Of a stretch of DNA of 64,000 nucleotides, positions 40,234 through 52,500 are shown one piece after another (the stretch's first letter is position 1; the number at the start of each line of letters is the position of its first letter). The stretch is from NCBI RefSeq assembly GCF_013299175.1, contig NZ_JAAFKF010000005.1, positions 1-64,000 of the forward strand. Direction: 5' to 3'. A program made the position numbers and the translations under genes. The notes under the pieces were generated by a model. It did not search any database. It saw nothing but the letters and a program-made list of their open reading frames with translations, and was not told the origin of the DNA. Source of the DNA: Sphaerotilus sp. (GTDB lineage Bacteria; Pseudomonadota; Gammaproteobacteria; Burkholderiales; Burkholderiaceae_C).

Positions 40234-41857
40234 ACCGCATCAGCCAGGTGCCCTGCGAACCCAGCCGCCGGCCGGGGCCGAGCGTGAAGCGGGGGTAGGC
40301 GGTGGTGGTGGCCGCTTCCTCCGCGCTTTCGAGCAGCTCGACCAGATAGGCGCGGCTGACCCGCTGCCCCATGCGCCGCAGGGCGTGGGCCGCCACTTCG
40401 CAGGCCGAGTAGGTGTGGCCCTGCAGCCGCAGCAAGGCCGCACTGCGCGCCAGTGGCAGAGGTTGCTGCGGCTGCCCAGGTTGACCAGGTGGCTGCAGGC
40501 TGTCCAGCCCCTTGCTGACGTTGGCTGCGATGCGCGGCAGGTGGCGCTCCGCCGGGTCGTAGGGCCAGGTGATCTGGGCCAGCGCACGCCAGCCGGGCGC
40601 CAGTGCCTGCGCCTCCAGCTCGATCAGCTCGCCCGACACCAGCACCTGCGCCAGTCCGGGCGGTGGCGGGTGGCGGGTGCTCCAGCGTTGCAGTGCCGCC
40701 GCGGGCAGCCACAGCGCCAAGGCATCGCGTGGCCCCAACCCGGCCAGCCAAGCCGGGTGCGTGTCGGGTGGGTGCAGCACGATCTCGGTCTCTGCCGCTG
40801 CGCCGCCGCGCAGCCGCTCGGTGAGCCGCCGTGTGCCGATGCGGGCGGACTCGCTCTGCGGATCGGCGACGAGGTGGAGGCTGCGCCAGCCGCCGCGGGG
40901 CGCTTGCTCGGCCAGGCGGTCGGCCATGGTGGCCGCGTCCAGGCTGGCGCCGCGGGAAAAATGGAAGGTCCAGTGCGACGGCTGCAGGTCATCGACCGCG
41001 GCGGTGTTGGGCAGCACGCACGGCATCGCTTCGCGCTCGCAGTGCTGCTGCACGGCTTGCCACGCACCGCGGCCGTGCGCGCCCGTCGTGCCCGAGACGA
41101 TGGCGAAAACCGGTTGGGCGCGCTGCAGGGCGGCGAGTTCGTCGGGCCAGTGCTGGGGCTGGCTGCTGAGGGTCCAGCGGTGCAGCACCCATGTCGGGGC
41201 GGCCTCGGCGTCGCTGGTGGGCCGGGGACTGCGCTGCGCCAGACACTGCGCGAGCAGCTCCGGGCCGGCCTGTTGGACAGCGGGGGTGGCCGCGCCGGTC
41301 TCGATGGTCGCCAGGTGCAAGGTGTTGCCCTGCAGCCCCGGAGCGGTGCCGATTTGCAGCGACGTGGTGTAGGCCGCCAGCGCGCGCACTTCGTCCGACT
41401 GCAGCCGGTAGCGCGGCATCAGGGTGTCCAGGGTGCGTCCATCGGGAGCGAGTCCCTCGTTCAGGGCGCGCTGTAGCGTGTCCAGCGTGTAGGCGGGGCG
41501 CGATTCGCTGGTCGGCGTCTGGCGTGTCAACCGGGCGAAGACCCGCGCCACACGCGGCCTCGCCTGCTGGCCAGGGGCGAAGAGCACGCCACCGGCGATC
41601 GGGGGCACGGCGGTGCTGCCCTCGGCGCCTCCCATGCCGCTGGCGCGGTGGCACTGGATGCAGGCCGCTTCGCGGCCTTCCAGCACCACGCCGCTGCGCT
41701 CGGCCCGCACGGGGCGGCGGTCGGCGCGCAAGCCGGCGCGGTAGAGCCGTGCGCCCAGGGCGAGGCTGGCGGGGTCTTGTGCCGCGGCCCGGGGTGGCCA
41801 CGCCAGCGCCGTGCCCACCAGCAGCAGGGCCATGCAGGACGTTGCCCGGCGCCTCAT
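40175..41857 (-). CDS. c-type cytochrome fused to a type I periplasmic-binding-protein-like domain
   Basis: Signal peptide; one CIQCH haem motif; PBP-like VFAIVSGTTGAHGRGAWQAVQQHCEREAMPCVLPNT and C-terminal FTLGPGRRLGSQGTWLMRF. Confidence 0.72.
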   Translation of the reverse strand: MRRRATSCMALLLVGTALAWPPRAAAQDPASLALGARLYRAGLRADRRPVRAERSGVVLEGREAACIQCHRASGMGGAEGSTAVPPIAGGVLFAPGQQARPRVARVFARLTRQTPTSESRPAYTLDTLQRALNEGLAPDGRTLDTLMPRYRLQSDEVRALAAYTTSLQIGTAPGLQGNTLHLATIETGAATPAVQQAGPELLAQCLAQRSPRPTSDAEAAPTWVLHRWTLSSQPQHWPDELAALQRAQPVFAIVSGTTGAHGRGAWQAVQQHCEREAMPCVLPNTAAVDDLQPSHWTFHFSRGASLDAATMADRLAEQAPRGGWRSLHLVADPQSESARIGTRRLTERLRGGAAAETEIVLHPPDTHPAWLAGLGPRDALALWLPAAALQRWSTRHPPPPGLAQVLVSGELIELEAQALAPGWRALAQITWPYDPAERHLPRIAANVSKGLDSLQPPGQPGQPQQPLPLARSAALLRLQGHTYSACEVAAHALRRMGQRVSRAYLVELLESAEEAATTTAYPRFTLGPGRRLGSQGTWLMRFSAPPGARLQPIGTWFVPD

Positions 41858-42480
41858 GGCGGCGGTGCGAACGCCGTGCGGATCAGCTCGTCGGGTGTGG
41901 CGTACCCGTCCAGCCGAACCCACTGCCGACTGGCCCTGGGCCGCACGAAGGTCACGGGGGTGTGTCCCATCTTGTCAGGCCGGTAGACGTTGAAGGCGCG
42001 CTGCACGGCGTCCACGGACTCGGCGCTGCCGGTGTGGAACCGCCACTGGCTGCCCGCGCCGAACCGCGCCGCGTACTGGCGCAGCCGCGCAGGGGTGTCG
42101 TGCTCCGGGTCGATGGACACGGAGACCATCTGCACCTGCCCGCGCCGCGGGCCGAGCCGCTCCTGCACGGCGGCGAAGGTCTGTGACAGTGGCGGACAGA
42201 CGGTGGTGCAACTGGTGAAGATGAAGTTGAGCAGCACGGGGCGCTGCGCATCGAGGCTGCTGGCCAGGTCGGATTCGCCACCGTCGTGCGCGCGCAGCCG
42301 CACCGCCGGCAGCCGCACCGCCAGCAGGCTGCGCACGGCGGCCGTGGGCACCGACACCGGGGTCTGGCACACGTCGTCCATGCCGGGCGCCGGGCTGGGG
42401 CGCGCGCTGGCCGCCAGTGCCGGCCCGAGCGCAAGCCACAACACGGCGGCGGCCGTGGTGGTGGTGGCGGCCCGGTCCAT
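41854..42480 (-). CDS. SCO1/SenC family copper chaperone-like protein
   Basis: LLNFIFTSCTTVCPPLSQTFAAVQERLG (CxxxC) and VSIDPEHDTPARLRQYAARFG. Confidence 0.9.
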   Translation of the reverse strand: MDRAATTTTAAAVLWLALGPALAASARPSPAPGMDDVCQTPVSVPTAAVRSLLAVRLPAVRLRAHDGGESDLASSLDAQRPVLLNFIFTSCTTVCPPLSQTFAAVQERLGPRRGQVQMVSVSIDPEHDTPARLRQYAARFGAGSQWRFHTGSAESVDAVQRAFNVYRPDKMGHTPVTFVRPRASRQWVRLDGYATPDELIRTAFAPPP

Positions 42481-44327
42481 CAGGCGACGACGAAGCGCCG
42501 CATCATCTCGTGGTCTTCGTGCGAGAGGATGTGGCAGTGCCAGACGAACTCGCCCGGTCGGTCGAAGCGCACCAGAATGCGCGTGATTTCGCCGGGATAC
42601 GCGACCACGGTGTCCTTGCGTCCGGCCTCGTGGGGATCGGCGGGACGGGCCGGGCCGAGCGTGGTCACGCGGGTCAGCCAGCCGCCGAGGGTGCTGCCCC
42701 CCGCGCCCATGGGTTTCGGCACCACCACACCGTCGAAGGGCTGCCGGTTGAGCACGCGGAAAGTGGTCTGGTGCAGGTGGATGGGGTGGGCGTCCACGGT
42801 GGTGTTGTGCAGCTCCCAGACCTCGGTGCTGCCGAGCGGGATGTTCTCCGTGACCGGGTCCGAGTAGAAGAAGGTGCCGTGGGCGGGGCTGGTGGGGTTG
42901 CCTGCGGCGGGGTTGATGGTGCCCAGCAGGGTCTGCAGCCGGTTGTAGGCATCGACGCCTTCGAGCAGCAGCAGCTTGCGCACCCGCGCGCCGGTGGTGT
43001 TCAGCGCCGGCAGCGGGCCATGCACGGGCCGCAAGGTGCTGGGCAGGACGGTGTCCGGGCGCTGCGCATTGAGCGCGAGTGCCACGGGGAAGGCCATGAT
43101 CTGCCCCGCCGACGCGGGATCGACCGGAAAGCCGAAGGGGAAAGGGGTCGGCGCCGCATTGGTCAGCGTGACCCGCTGCCCGGCCAGCCCCTTGAAGCTC
43201 ACCACCACGTCGGCCCGTTCGCCCGGCGCGAGCAAGAGGTGCGTCAGTGCGACCGGGGCGTTCATCAAGCCCAGCTCGGTGCCCACCTGGTGGAAAGGCA
43301 GGGTGTTGCCGTCGCCACGCCGGAACTGCAGGTCATAGAAGCGCGAGTCCGAACTGTTGAGCAGCCGCAGCCGGTAAGCGCGTGGCTCGACCGCCTGTTG
43401 CGGCCAGGGCACGCCGTTGACGAGGATGAAGTCGCCGAAGAACTCGGGCAGGTGCGTGGTGCGCGGTGCGCTCGGGTTGAAGGGGTCGGTCGAAGGGTAG
43501 AAGAGCTTGCCGCCGCTGTCGAACATCCGGTCCTGGATGGCCAGCGGCAACTCGTAGGGGCTGGCGGGCAACTGGTTGCGCTGCACCAGCGCGTCTTCAT
43601 TGGCGTCGCGGATGAAGTAGTGCCCGGCCAGCCCCATGAACACGTTCAGCCGCGTGACGCCGAGCGCGTGGTCGTGGTACCAGAGGTGGGCGGCCTCTTG
43701 CTGGTGCTGGTAGGTGTAGGCGGTGCTCCAGAGGCGTCCGCCGAAGTCGGGCTGGCTGTCCAGGTTGCGGTCGGCGGTGGCCCAGGCGTCGGGCAGACCG
43801 TCGTGCTGGCTGGGCTGATCGCCGCCGTGGCGGTGGGCCACCAGCGGCACGGGCGCCAGGCCGCCGAGGTTGCCGGGGTTGGCCCACATCAGCGTGGTGT
43901 CCAGTGGCAGGCGGTACGCCGCCGGGCGCAGGCCCGTCCCCAGCTCGTTGACGTAGGTGACGCTGATCTGGCTGCCGCTGCGCACCGAGAACGAGCGACC
44001 GGGCGAGGTGGGCGGCTGGTTCTGGGTGGCGTAGCCCCAGAGCAGGGTGATGAGTTTTTGCCCCGTGGGCGACACCAGCCCGATCTGGCCGGCGAACTCG
44101 CGCACCCGCAGCACGTAGGCGCTGCCACCGGGTGTGGTGGCCTCGAAGGCGTTGAGCGGTGCGCTCGGGTTGGGCAGCGGCTGGACGAACTTGGGGTGTG
44201 TGCTGCCCTGCAGCCGCTGCACCCCCGGAAACAGCGCCGCGGCGCGTGGCTGATCGGGCTGCAGTGCTGCTGTCCCGCTGAGTCCGACCCATGCCCACTG
44301 CTTCAGGGCGGTGCGTCTGCTGATCAT
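42480..44327 (-). CDS. multicopper oxidase (CotA/bilirubin oxidase-like), TAT-type signal
   Basis: MISRRTALKQWAW; HRHGG, WYHDHALG, HPIHLHQTTF, WHCHILSHEDHEMMRRF copper motifs. Confidence 0.93.
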   Translation of the reverse strand: MISRRTALKQWAWVGLSGTAALQPDQPRAAALFPGVQRLQGSTHPKFVQPLPNPSAPLNAFEATTPGGSAYVLRVREFAGQIGLVSPTGQKLITLLWGYATQNQPPTSPGRSFSVRSGSQISVTYVNELGTGLRPAAYRLPLDTTLMWANPGNLGGLAPVPLVAHRHGGDQPSQHDGLPDAWATADRNLDSQPDFGGRLWSTAYTYQHQQEAAHLWYHDHALGVTRLNVFMGLAGHYFIRDANEDALVQRNQLPASPYELPLAIQDRMFDSGGKLFYPSTDPFNPSAPRTTHLPEFFGDFILVNGVPWPQQAVEPRAYRLRLLNSSDSRFYDLQFRRGDGNTLPFHQVGTELGLMNAPVALTHLLLAPGERADVVVSFKGLAGQRVTLTNAAPTPFPFGFPVDPASAGQIMAFPVALALNAQRPDTVLPSTLRPVHGPLPALNTTGARVRKLLLLEGVDAYNRLQTLLGTINPAAGNPTSPAHGTFFYSDPVTENIPLGSTEVWELHNTTVDAHPIHLHQTTFRVLNRQPFDGVVVPKPMGAGGSTLGGWLTRVTTLGPARPADPHEAGRKDTVVAYPGEITRILVRFDRPGEFVWHCHILSHEDHEMMRRFVVA

Positions 44328-44454
44328 GCTGGTCCCTCGTTGATCCTCGAAGAGGCGAGCAACCAGTGTGAATTTCGTGAACTATTGGGTCAATTGGTGA
44401 AGTTTGATGTCGCCATGGATGCGACGATTTCTTTAATTCCGGGTTCAGGAAAAA

Positions 44455-45312
44455 CTATTTCGAACGCTTTTCAAGAATGAAATTGGCTCCGGCGTACTGC
44501 CCCAGGGTCTCGGTGAGCACCGGCATCACCTCCTGCAGCACCGTGTGCAGCACGAACGGCGGGTTGATCACCAGCATCCCGCTGCCCAGCATCCCGAAGC
44601 CGCTCTGGTCCGGCTCGGCCACCGACAGGCGGACATGGACCCAGCCGCGCTTGGCCTGCGCGTCGGCGGCGGCCTTGAGGCGGTCGGTCATTTCCTTGGG
44701 TTCGAGCCGCTGCAGTTGCGGGTACCACACCAGGATCACGGCCTCGGGGAAGCGCGTCAGCGCATCGCGCACGGCGGCGACCACCTTGGCGTAGTCGGTC
44801 TTGATCTCGTAGCTCGGGTCGATCAGCACCACGCCGCGGCGCGAGGGCGGCGGCATCTCGGCCTTCAGCCCTGCAAAGCCGTCCGAGTTCATCACCGCCG
44901 TCTCGCGCCGGCCTTCCAGCGCGGTCTGCAGCAGCGGGAAGTCGGTGGAATGCAGCTCGTACAGGCGCATCCGGTCGTCGGCGCGCAGCAGCATCTGCGC
45001 CAGCGCGGGCGAGCCGGGGTAGCGCGTCAGGCGGTCGGGCTGCGGGTTGAAGCGGCGCACCAGCGCGAGGTAGTCGTTCAGCGCGGCGGGGAGGTTCTTC
45101 TGGCCGAACAGGCGGCCCACGCCGTCGTCGTACTCGGCGTGCTTGCGGGCGTGGTTGCTGTCGAGGCCGTAGCCGCCCGCGCCGGCGTGCGTATCGACCA
45201 AGGTGTAAGGTTTGTCCTTTTCCGCCATGTAGCGCAACACCTGCGTGAAGACGAGGTGCTTGAGGACATCGGCGTGGTTGCCGGCATGGAAGGCGTGTCG
45301 GTAGGCGAGCAT
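44455..45312 (-). CDS. rlmJ: 23S rRNA (adenine(2030)-N(6))-methyltransferase RlmJ
   Basis: MLAYRHAFHAGNHADVLKHLVFTQVL; YTLVDTHAGAGGYGL; GVVLIDPSYEIKTDY. Confidence 0.95.
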   Translation of the reverse strand: MLAYRHAFHAGNHADVLKHLVFTQVLRYMAEKDKPYTLVDTHAGAGGYGLDSNHARKHAEYDDGVGRLFGQKNLPAALNDYLALVRRFNPQPDRLTRYPGSPALAQMLLRADDRMRLYELHSTDFPLLQTALEGRRETAVMNSDGFAGLKAEMPPPSRRGVVLIDPSYEIKTDYAKVVAAVRDALTRFPEAVILVWYPQLQRLEPKEMTDRLKAAADAQAKRGWVHVRLSVAEPDQSGFGMLGSGMLVINPPFVLHTVLQEVMPVLTETLGQYAGANFILEKRSK

Positions 45313-45398
45313 GGTGGGATTGTCGCCGCTGGCGGGCGGGGCTTCCTAGAATGCGTGATCCCTTTCACTGTTCGTCCCTTCACCGCCCCGGAGTGTCC

Positions 45399-46697
45399 AT
45401 GCCCGTTGCCCAGTCCCTCTACCGCCAGAAACTCGTCAGCGCCGCCGAGGCCGCCACCCGCGTGCGCGACGGCGACACGGTGCTCGTGGCCTCCGCGGTG
45501 GGCGAGCCGCCGACGCTGCTGCAGGCCCTCGCTGCCCGCCGCACGGCGTTGAATGGCGTGACGCTGAGCCAGTTGCTGCCGCTGTCGCCGCAGGGCTACA
45601 TGGCCGCCGACAGCGCGCCGCACCTCCGCCACCGCTCGCTGTTCCTGAGCGCGGCGGTGCGGGCCGGGTTCAAGGCGGGCTGGGCGGACCTGGTGCCGTG
45701 TCACTTCTCGGAGATTCCGCGGCTGGTGCGGCGGGGGGAACAACGCTGTGAGGTGGTCATGTCGATGGCCTCGCCGATGGACGAACACGGTTACTTCTCC
45801 GTCAGCCTCAGTCCCGATTTCACGATGGCGGCGATCGAGCGCGCCCGCGACGTGGTGCTGGAGGTCAACCCGAACGTGCCCTTCGCCTTCGGGAACTGCC
45901 ATGTCCACGTCTCGCAGGTCAGCGCGCTGATCGAGTCGGAGGCACCGCTGCGGGAGGTCGGTCTGCCGGCGGTCAACGACATCCAGCGCACGATCGGGCT
46001 GCATGTGGCGGAGCTGGTGAAGGATGGCGACACGCTGCAGCTCGGCTACGGCAGCATCCCGGATGCGGTGGTGATGCAGCTCGGCGGCAAGAAGGACCTG
46101 GGCATCCACACCGAGATGATCGGCGACGGGCTGATCTCGCTGCTGGCGTCGGGGGCGGTGACGTGCTGGCGCAAGAATTTCATGCCGGGCAAGATCGTCG
46201 CGACGTTCGGCATGGGCACGCGCCGGCTCTACGACGCGATGCACCGCAACCCGATGCTGGAGATGCACCCGGTCGATTTCACCAACGACCCCGCCATCGC
46301 CGGGCAGAACGACAACTTGGTGGCGATCAACGCGACGCTGCAGGTGGACCTGTTCGGCCAGTGCGGCTCGGAAAGCCTGGGGCCGAACCCCTACTCGGGC
46401 ACTGGCGGGCAGACCGACTTCATCCGCGCGGCGAACCGCTCGAATGGCGGGCGCGGGATCATCGTGCTGCCGTCCACCGCGAAGGGCGACACCATCTCGC
46501 GCATCGCGCCGACGCTGACGCCGGGGACGCTGGTGTCCACCAGCAAGAACGACGTGAACTACGTGGTGACGGAGTACGGCGTGGCGCAACTGCGGGGCAA
46601 GAGCCTGCGGGAGCGGGCGCGGGAGTTGATCGCGGTGGCGCATCCAGCCTTCCGCGAGGAACTGACCCACGCGGCGCGGGCGATGGCGCTGGCCTGA
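45399..46697 (+). CDS. acetyl-CoA hydrolase/CoA-transferase family protein
   Basis: LQLGYGSIPDAVVMQLGGKKDLGIHTEMIGDG; SGTGGQTDFIRAANRSNGGRGIIVLPSTA; VNYVVTEYGVAQLRGKSLRERARELI. Confidence 0.93.
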   Translation: MPVAQSLYRQKLVSAAEAATRVRDGDTVLVASAVGEPPTLLQALAARRTALNGVTLSQLLPLSPQGYMAADSAPHLRHRSLFLSAAVRAGFKAGWADLVPCHFSEIPRLVRRGEQRCEVVMSMASPMDEHGYFSVSLSPDFTMAAIERARDVVLEVNPNVPFAFGNCHVHVSQVSALIESEAPLREVGLPAVNDIQRTIGLHVAELVKDGDTLQLGYGSIPDAVVMQLGGKKDLGIHTEMIGDGLISLLASGAVTCWRKNFMPGKIVATFGMGTRRLYDAMHRNPMLEMHPVDFTNDPAIAGQNDNLVAINATLQVDLFGQCGSESLGPNPYSGTGGQTDFIRAANRSNGGRGIIVLPSTAKGDTISRIAPTLTPGTLVSTSKNDVNYVVTEYGVAQLRGKSLRERARELIAVAHPAFREELTHAARAMALA

Positions 46698-46763
46698 GCC
46701 ACGCGCCAACCGAAACCGCTATCAGGGGAATTGCCAAAGCCAAATGGATAGAGAACGGCCTGA

Positions 46764-49027
<2,264 letters not shown>

Positions 49028-49066
49028 GCCAGTGACCCTGCGCGGGCGAACACGGCCGCCAGGGTT

Positions 49067-49450
49067 TCACCACGGATCGGTGGTCACCACAGTCACCGAT
49101 CGTCCCAAGGATTGATGACGGTCAGCCCCGCCGCTGGCCACCACCAACCCATTGGCCATGGCGACCGCGGCAATGCAGGCGTCCGCGGTTGCGATGCTGC
49201 GCCCGGCACACAGCGGCAGCACCTGCTTCTCCAGATGCTCATGCAGTTGAGTGCGGCACTTACCCGCCGGCATCAGCGCCACGCCGATCTCAGCCAGCAG
49301 CGAACCCAGCTTGACCCGGCCCTGCGGTTTCACGGCGGCTTCCAGGATGTCGCGCATCTCGGCCTCGATGCTGCGGCCGTGCTGCGCGGCCCGCACGCGG
49401 ATGGCGCGATGCCCCTCGTCGGGCACATTCCGGATGGTCACGGAAGTCAT
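49067..49450 (-). pseudogene. fitA: FitA-like antitoxin fused to an eroded FitB-like PIN toxin
   Basis: MTSVTIRNVPDEGHRAIRVRAAQHGRSIEAEMRDILEAAV (FitA-like) followed by VALMPAGKCRTQLHEHLEKQVLPLCAGR + ATADACIAAVAMANGLVVAS (FitB-like pieces); GLTVINPWDDR* in another frame. Confidence 0.75.
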
Positions 49451-49532
49451 CTTGCAGCTCCTGGGATTGATGGCGATGCCTGCATGATGCGATTTTCAAG
49501 CAGCTTCGCAAACAGATCGACCGCCTCCCGCG

Positions 49533-52500
49533 TTACCTGCCGTCCTGCATCAACGCCATCAACTCCTCCGCCCGCAACACGCCCGCGACTTCGCTGCCTT
49601 CGAGCACGCTGTCCGCCAGCTCACGCTTGTCCTGGTGCAGCGCCACGATCTTCTCTTCCAGCGTCCCCGCCCGCACCAGCCGGTAGACCGTCACCGGCCG
49701 CTGCTGCCCGATCCGGTGGGCGCGTCCGCTGGCCTGGTCCTCGGCGGCCGGGTTCCACCACGGATCGGCGATCACCACGTAATCCGCCACCGTCAGGTTC
49801 AGTCCGAACCCACCCGCCTTCAGGCTGATCAGGAAGAAGTCGCCATCTCCGCCCTGGAACGCTGCGACCCGCTTCGTCCGCTCCAGCGACGGCGTGGACC
49901 CGTCGAGGTACTGATAGCGCAGCCCAGCGGCGTCCAGCGGTTCCTTCAGCAGCGCCAGGAAATCGACGAACTGGCTGAACACCAGCGCCTTGTGGCCGTT
50001 GGCGGCGAGTTCGGCCGCCAGTTCCCCGAACGCCTTCACCTTGGCGCCGACCAGCTTGATCTCCGGCGTCACCAGCCGCGGATCACACGCCGCCCGCCGC
50101 AGTTTCGTGAGCTGCGCGAGGATGTTCAGGTGCGACTGCCCCGGCTTGTCGCCCTCCATCGCCTTCTCGGCGTCGCGCAGGGCTTGCCGGCGCAAGGCTT
50201 CGTAGTGCGCGTGTTCGGTCGCATCGGCGTCCACCAGCATCGTCAGCTCCGTGCGCGGCGGCAGGTCGTCGAGCACCTGCGCCTTGGTGCGGCGCAGGAT
50301 GAACGGCGCGATCAGCTTGCGCAGCGTGCGCTGTGCCCCGCGATGCCGGTCGCGCTCGATCGGCACGGCAAAGCGCAGGTTGAACGTGCTCGCCGTCCCC
50401 AGCAGCCCCGGATTGCACACCCGCATGATCGACCACAGCTCCGACAGCCGGTTCTCGATCGGCGTGCCCGACAGCGCCAGCCGGAAATCCGCGCCCAGCT
50501 CATGCACCGCCTGGCTGCGCTTGGCGGTGGCGTTCTTGATCGCCTGCGCCTCGTCGAGCACCAGCGTGTGCCACTGCCGCGCCGCGAAGGCCGCGCCGTT
50601 GAGCTGCTGCAACTGGTAGGACACGAGCACGACATCCTGCGGCCCGAGGTCGGCCAGCAGCGCATCGCGGTCCCCCTGTGCATCGCCTTCCGCATACGGC
50701 CGCAGCCGCAGCGACGGCGCGAACCGGCGTGCCTCCGCCTGCCAGTTGCCGATCAGCGAGGTCGGCGCGATCACCAGCGCCGGCCCGCCCGCCGCCCGCG
50801 CCAGCAGCACCGCCAGCGCCTGCAGCGTCTTGCCCAGCCCCATGTCGTCGGCGAGGACCGCACCCAGCCCTGTCTCGGCCAGCCGCATCGCCCATTGGTA
50901 GCCTTCCTCCTGGTACGGCCGCAGCGTGGCTTGCAAGGTGCGCGGCAACACCGGCTCGAACTGCTGCGCCTCCACCAGCCGGTCGATCCGCTCGCGGAAC
51001 GCCTTGTCGCTGTCCAGGTCTGCGCCCTTGAGCGTCGTATCCAGCCACGCGGCGGCCACCGGCGTCACACGCGCAGCGTCGGTGCGGTGGATCTCGGCGA
51101 CGCTGGCGAGTTCGTCCAGCCGGCTGCGCAGCTCCTCCGTCAGCGCCAGATAACGCCCTTCGCCCATCGGGATGAAGCGGCTCTTCTCGCTTGCGCTCCA
51201 GTCCAGCAACCGACCCAGGCTGACCACCAACTGCTCGTTGAGCGTCACGCCCCCCTGCAAAGCCAGCCACTCCGAGCCGGACTTGACGCTGACCTTGAGC
51301 GCCCCGAGGCCCACGCTGTCCACCCGGATCGCCTTGCCCTTGGGCCAGTCCAGCGCCATCACCGCGTTGAGCGTGTGCAGCCGCTCCAGCAGCGCCAGCG
51401 CCTGGTCCGGTTGCTCGACCAGCCACGCGGCCGGCGCATCCTTCAGGGGCGGCGACAGCATCGGGCAGGCATCTACCGTCGTCTCCAGGTGCGAGCGTTC
51501 GGCGTTGAGGTCACGCTGGACACCGAGCGTCTCGTCACCGACCTTGGCGATCATCCGCGCCCGACCGCTCCCGGGATTGACCCGCGGCCCGTCCGTCCCG
51601 AACGGCATCACCACCAGCCGCAGCGCCACCCCATCCCCCTCCGGCGTCAGCTCGGCCCGCAGGCGCGATTCGGCTGGCACGTCACGCGCCGCGGCGGTCG
51701 TGTCGCTGTGGACCTGGAACTGCGCGCCCAGGCTGCGCAACACCTCGTCCAATTGCGCCGACGCCGCTTTCGGCACCTCCAGCCCGGCGCCGATGAGCTG
51801 CGCTGCCCGCGTCTGCGCGGCGTTCAGCCGGACAAGCCGGGCGTGCTGCGGCCCGTCGCGCAGGATGGTGAGCACGCGCAGCGCGTCGGCTTCCTTCTGG
51901 TCGGCGGCACTCGTGATCCAGAGCTGCGGCTCCTGGCGCTCGGCCTTGGGGTCGGTCCAGCGCGGCGGCGGCTGCAGCGCCACACGCAGCCGGTCGCCGA
52001 GATCGGTCACGTCCAGCACCGGCGGCGCCTCCGTCAGCGCCACGGCCACGTCTGGCGTGTCGTCGAATTCCACCAGCGGATGCCCGACCAGCGCCACCGC
52101 CGCCGCCGCCAGATCGAAGCGCAGGCTGCGGTCCCGTGCGTTGACGCGCAGCGTGCGGGCGACCACGGCGTCGTGCGTGGGCAGCGTTTCGGCCTTCGAC
52201 AGCTTGGACAGCGACGCCGCCTTGGGCTTGTTCCAGCCGCGCAGGCCGCGTTTTTGCTCCATCGGCGTGATGTCGCTGAGGGCGCCGAAGTCGTTGACAG
52301 TCATCACCCAGACCAGCCGGGTTTCGGCGGCGATGACCGTGGTGCCGGCGCCATCCCCCGTGCCACCACCCGCGATGGCGGCGAGGGCGGACAGCGCATT
52401 GCGCCAGCCTTCCCCTTCGGCCGGGGTCGCGACAAAAAAGGTGGGCGGCGCCGGGCGGGCCTGGACCACGGCGACGGCGGCGTCGAGCTGGGCGTGCAGG

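Noticed and set aside
50546-50557. DEAQ instead of DEAH in the SNF2 helicase Walker B motif
   Set aside because: DEAQ occurs commonly in bacterial SNF2 proteins; not unusual.
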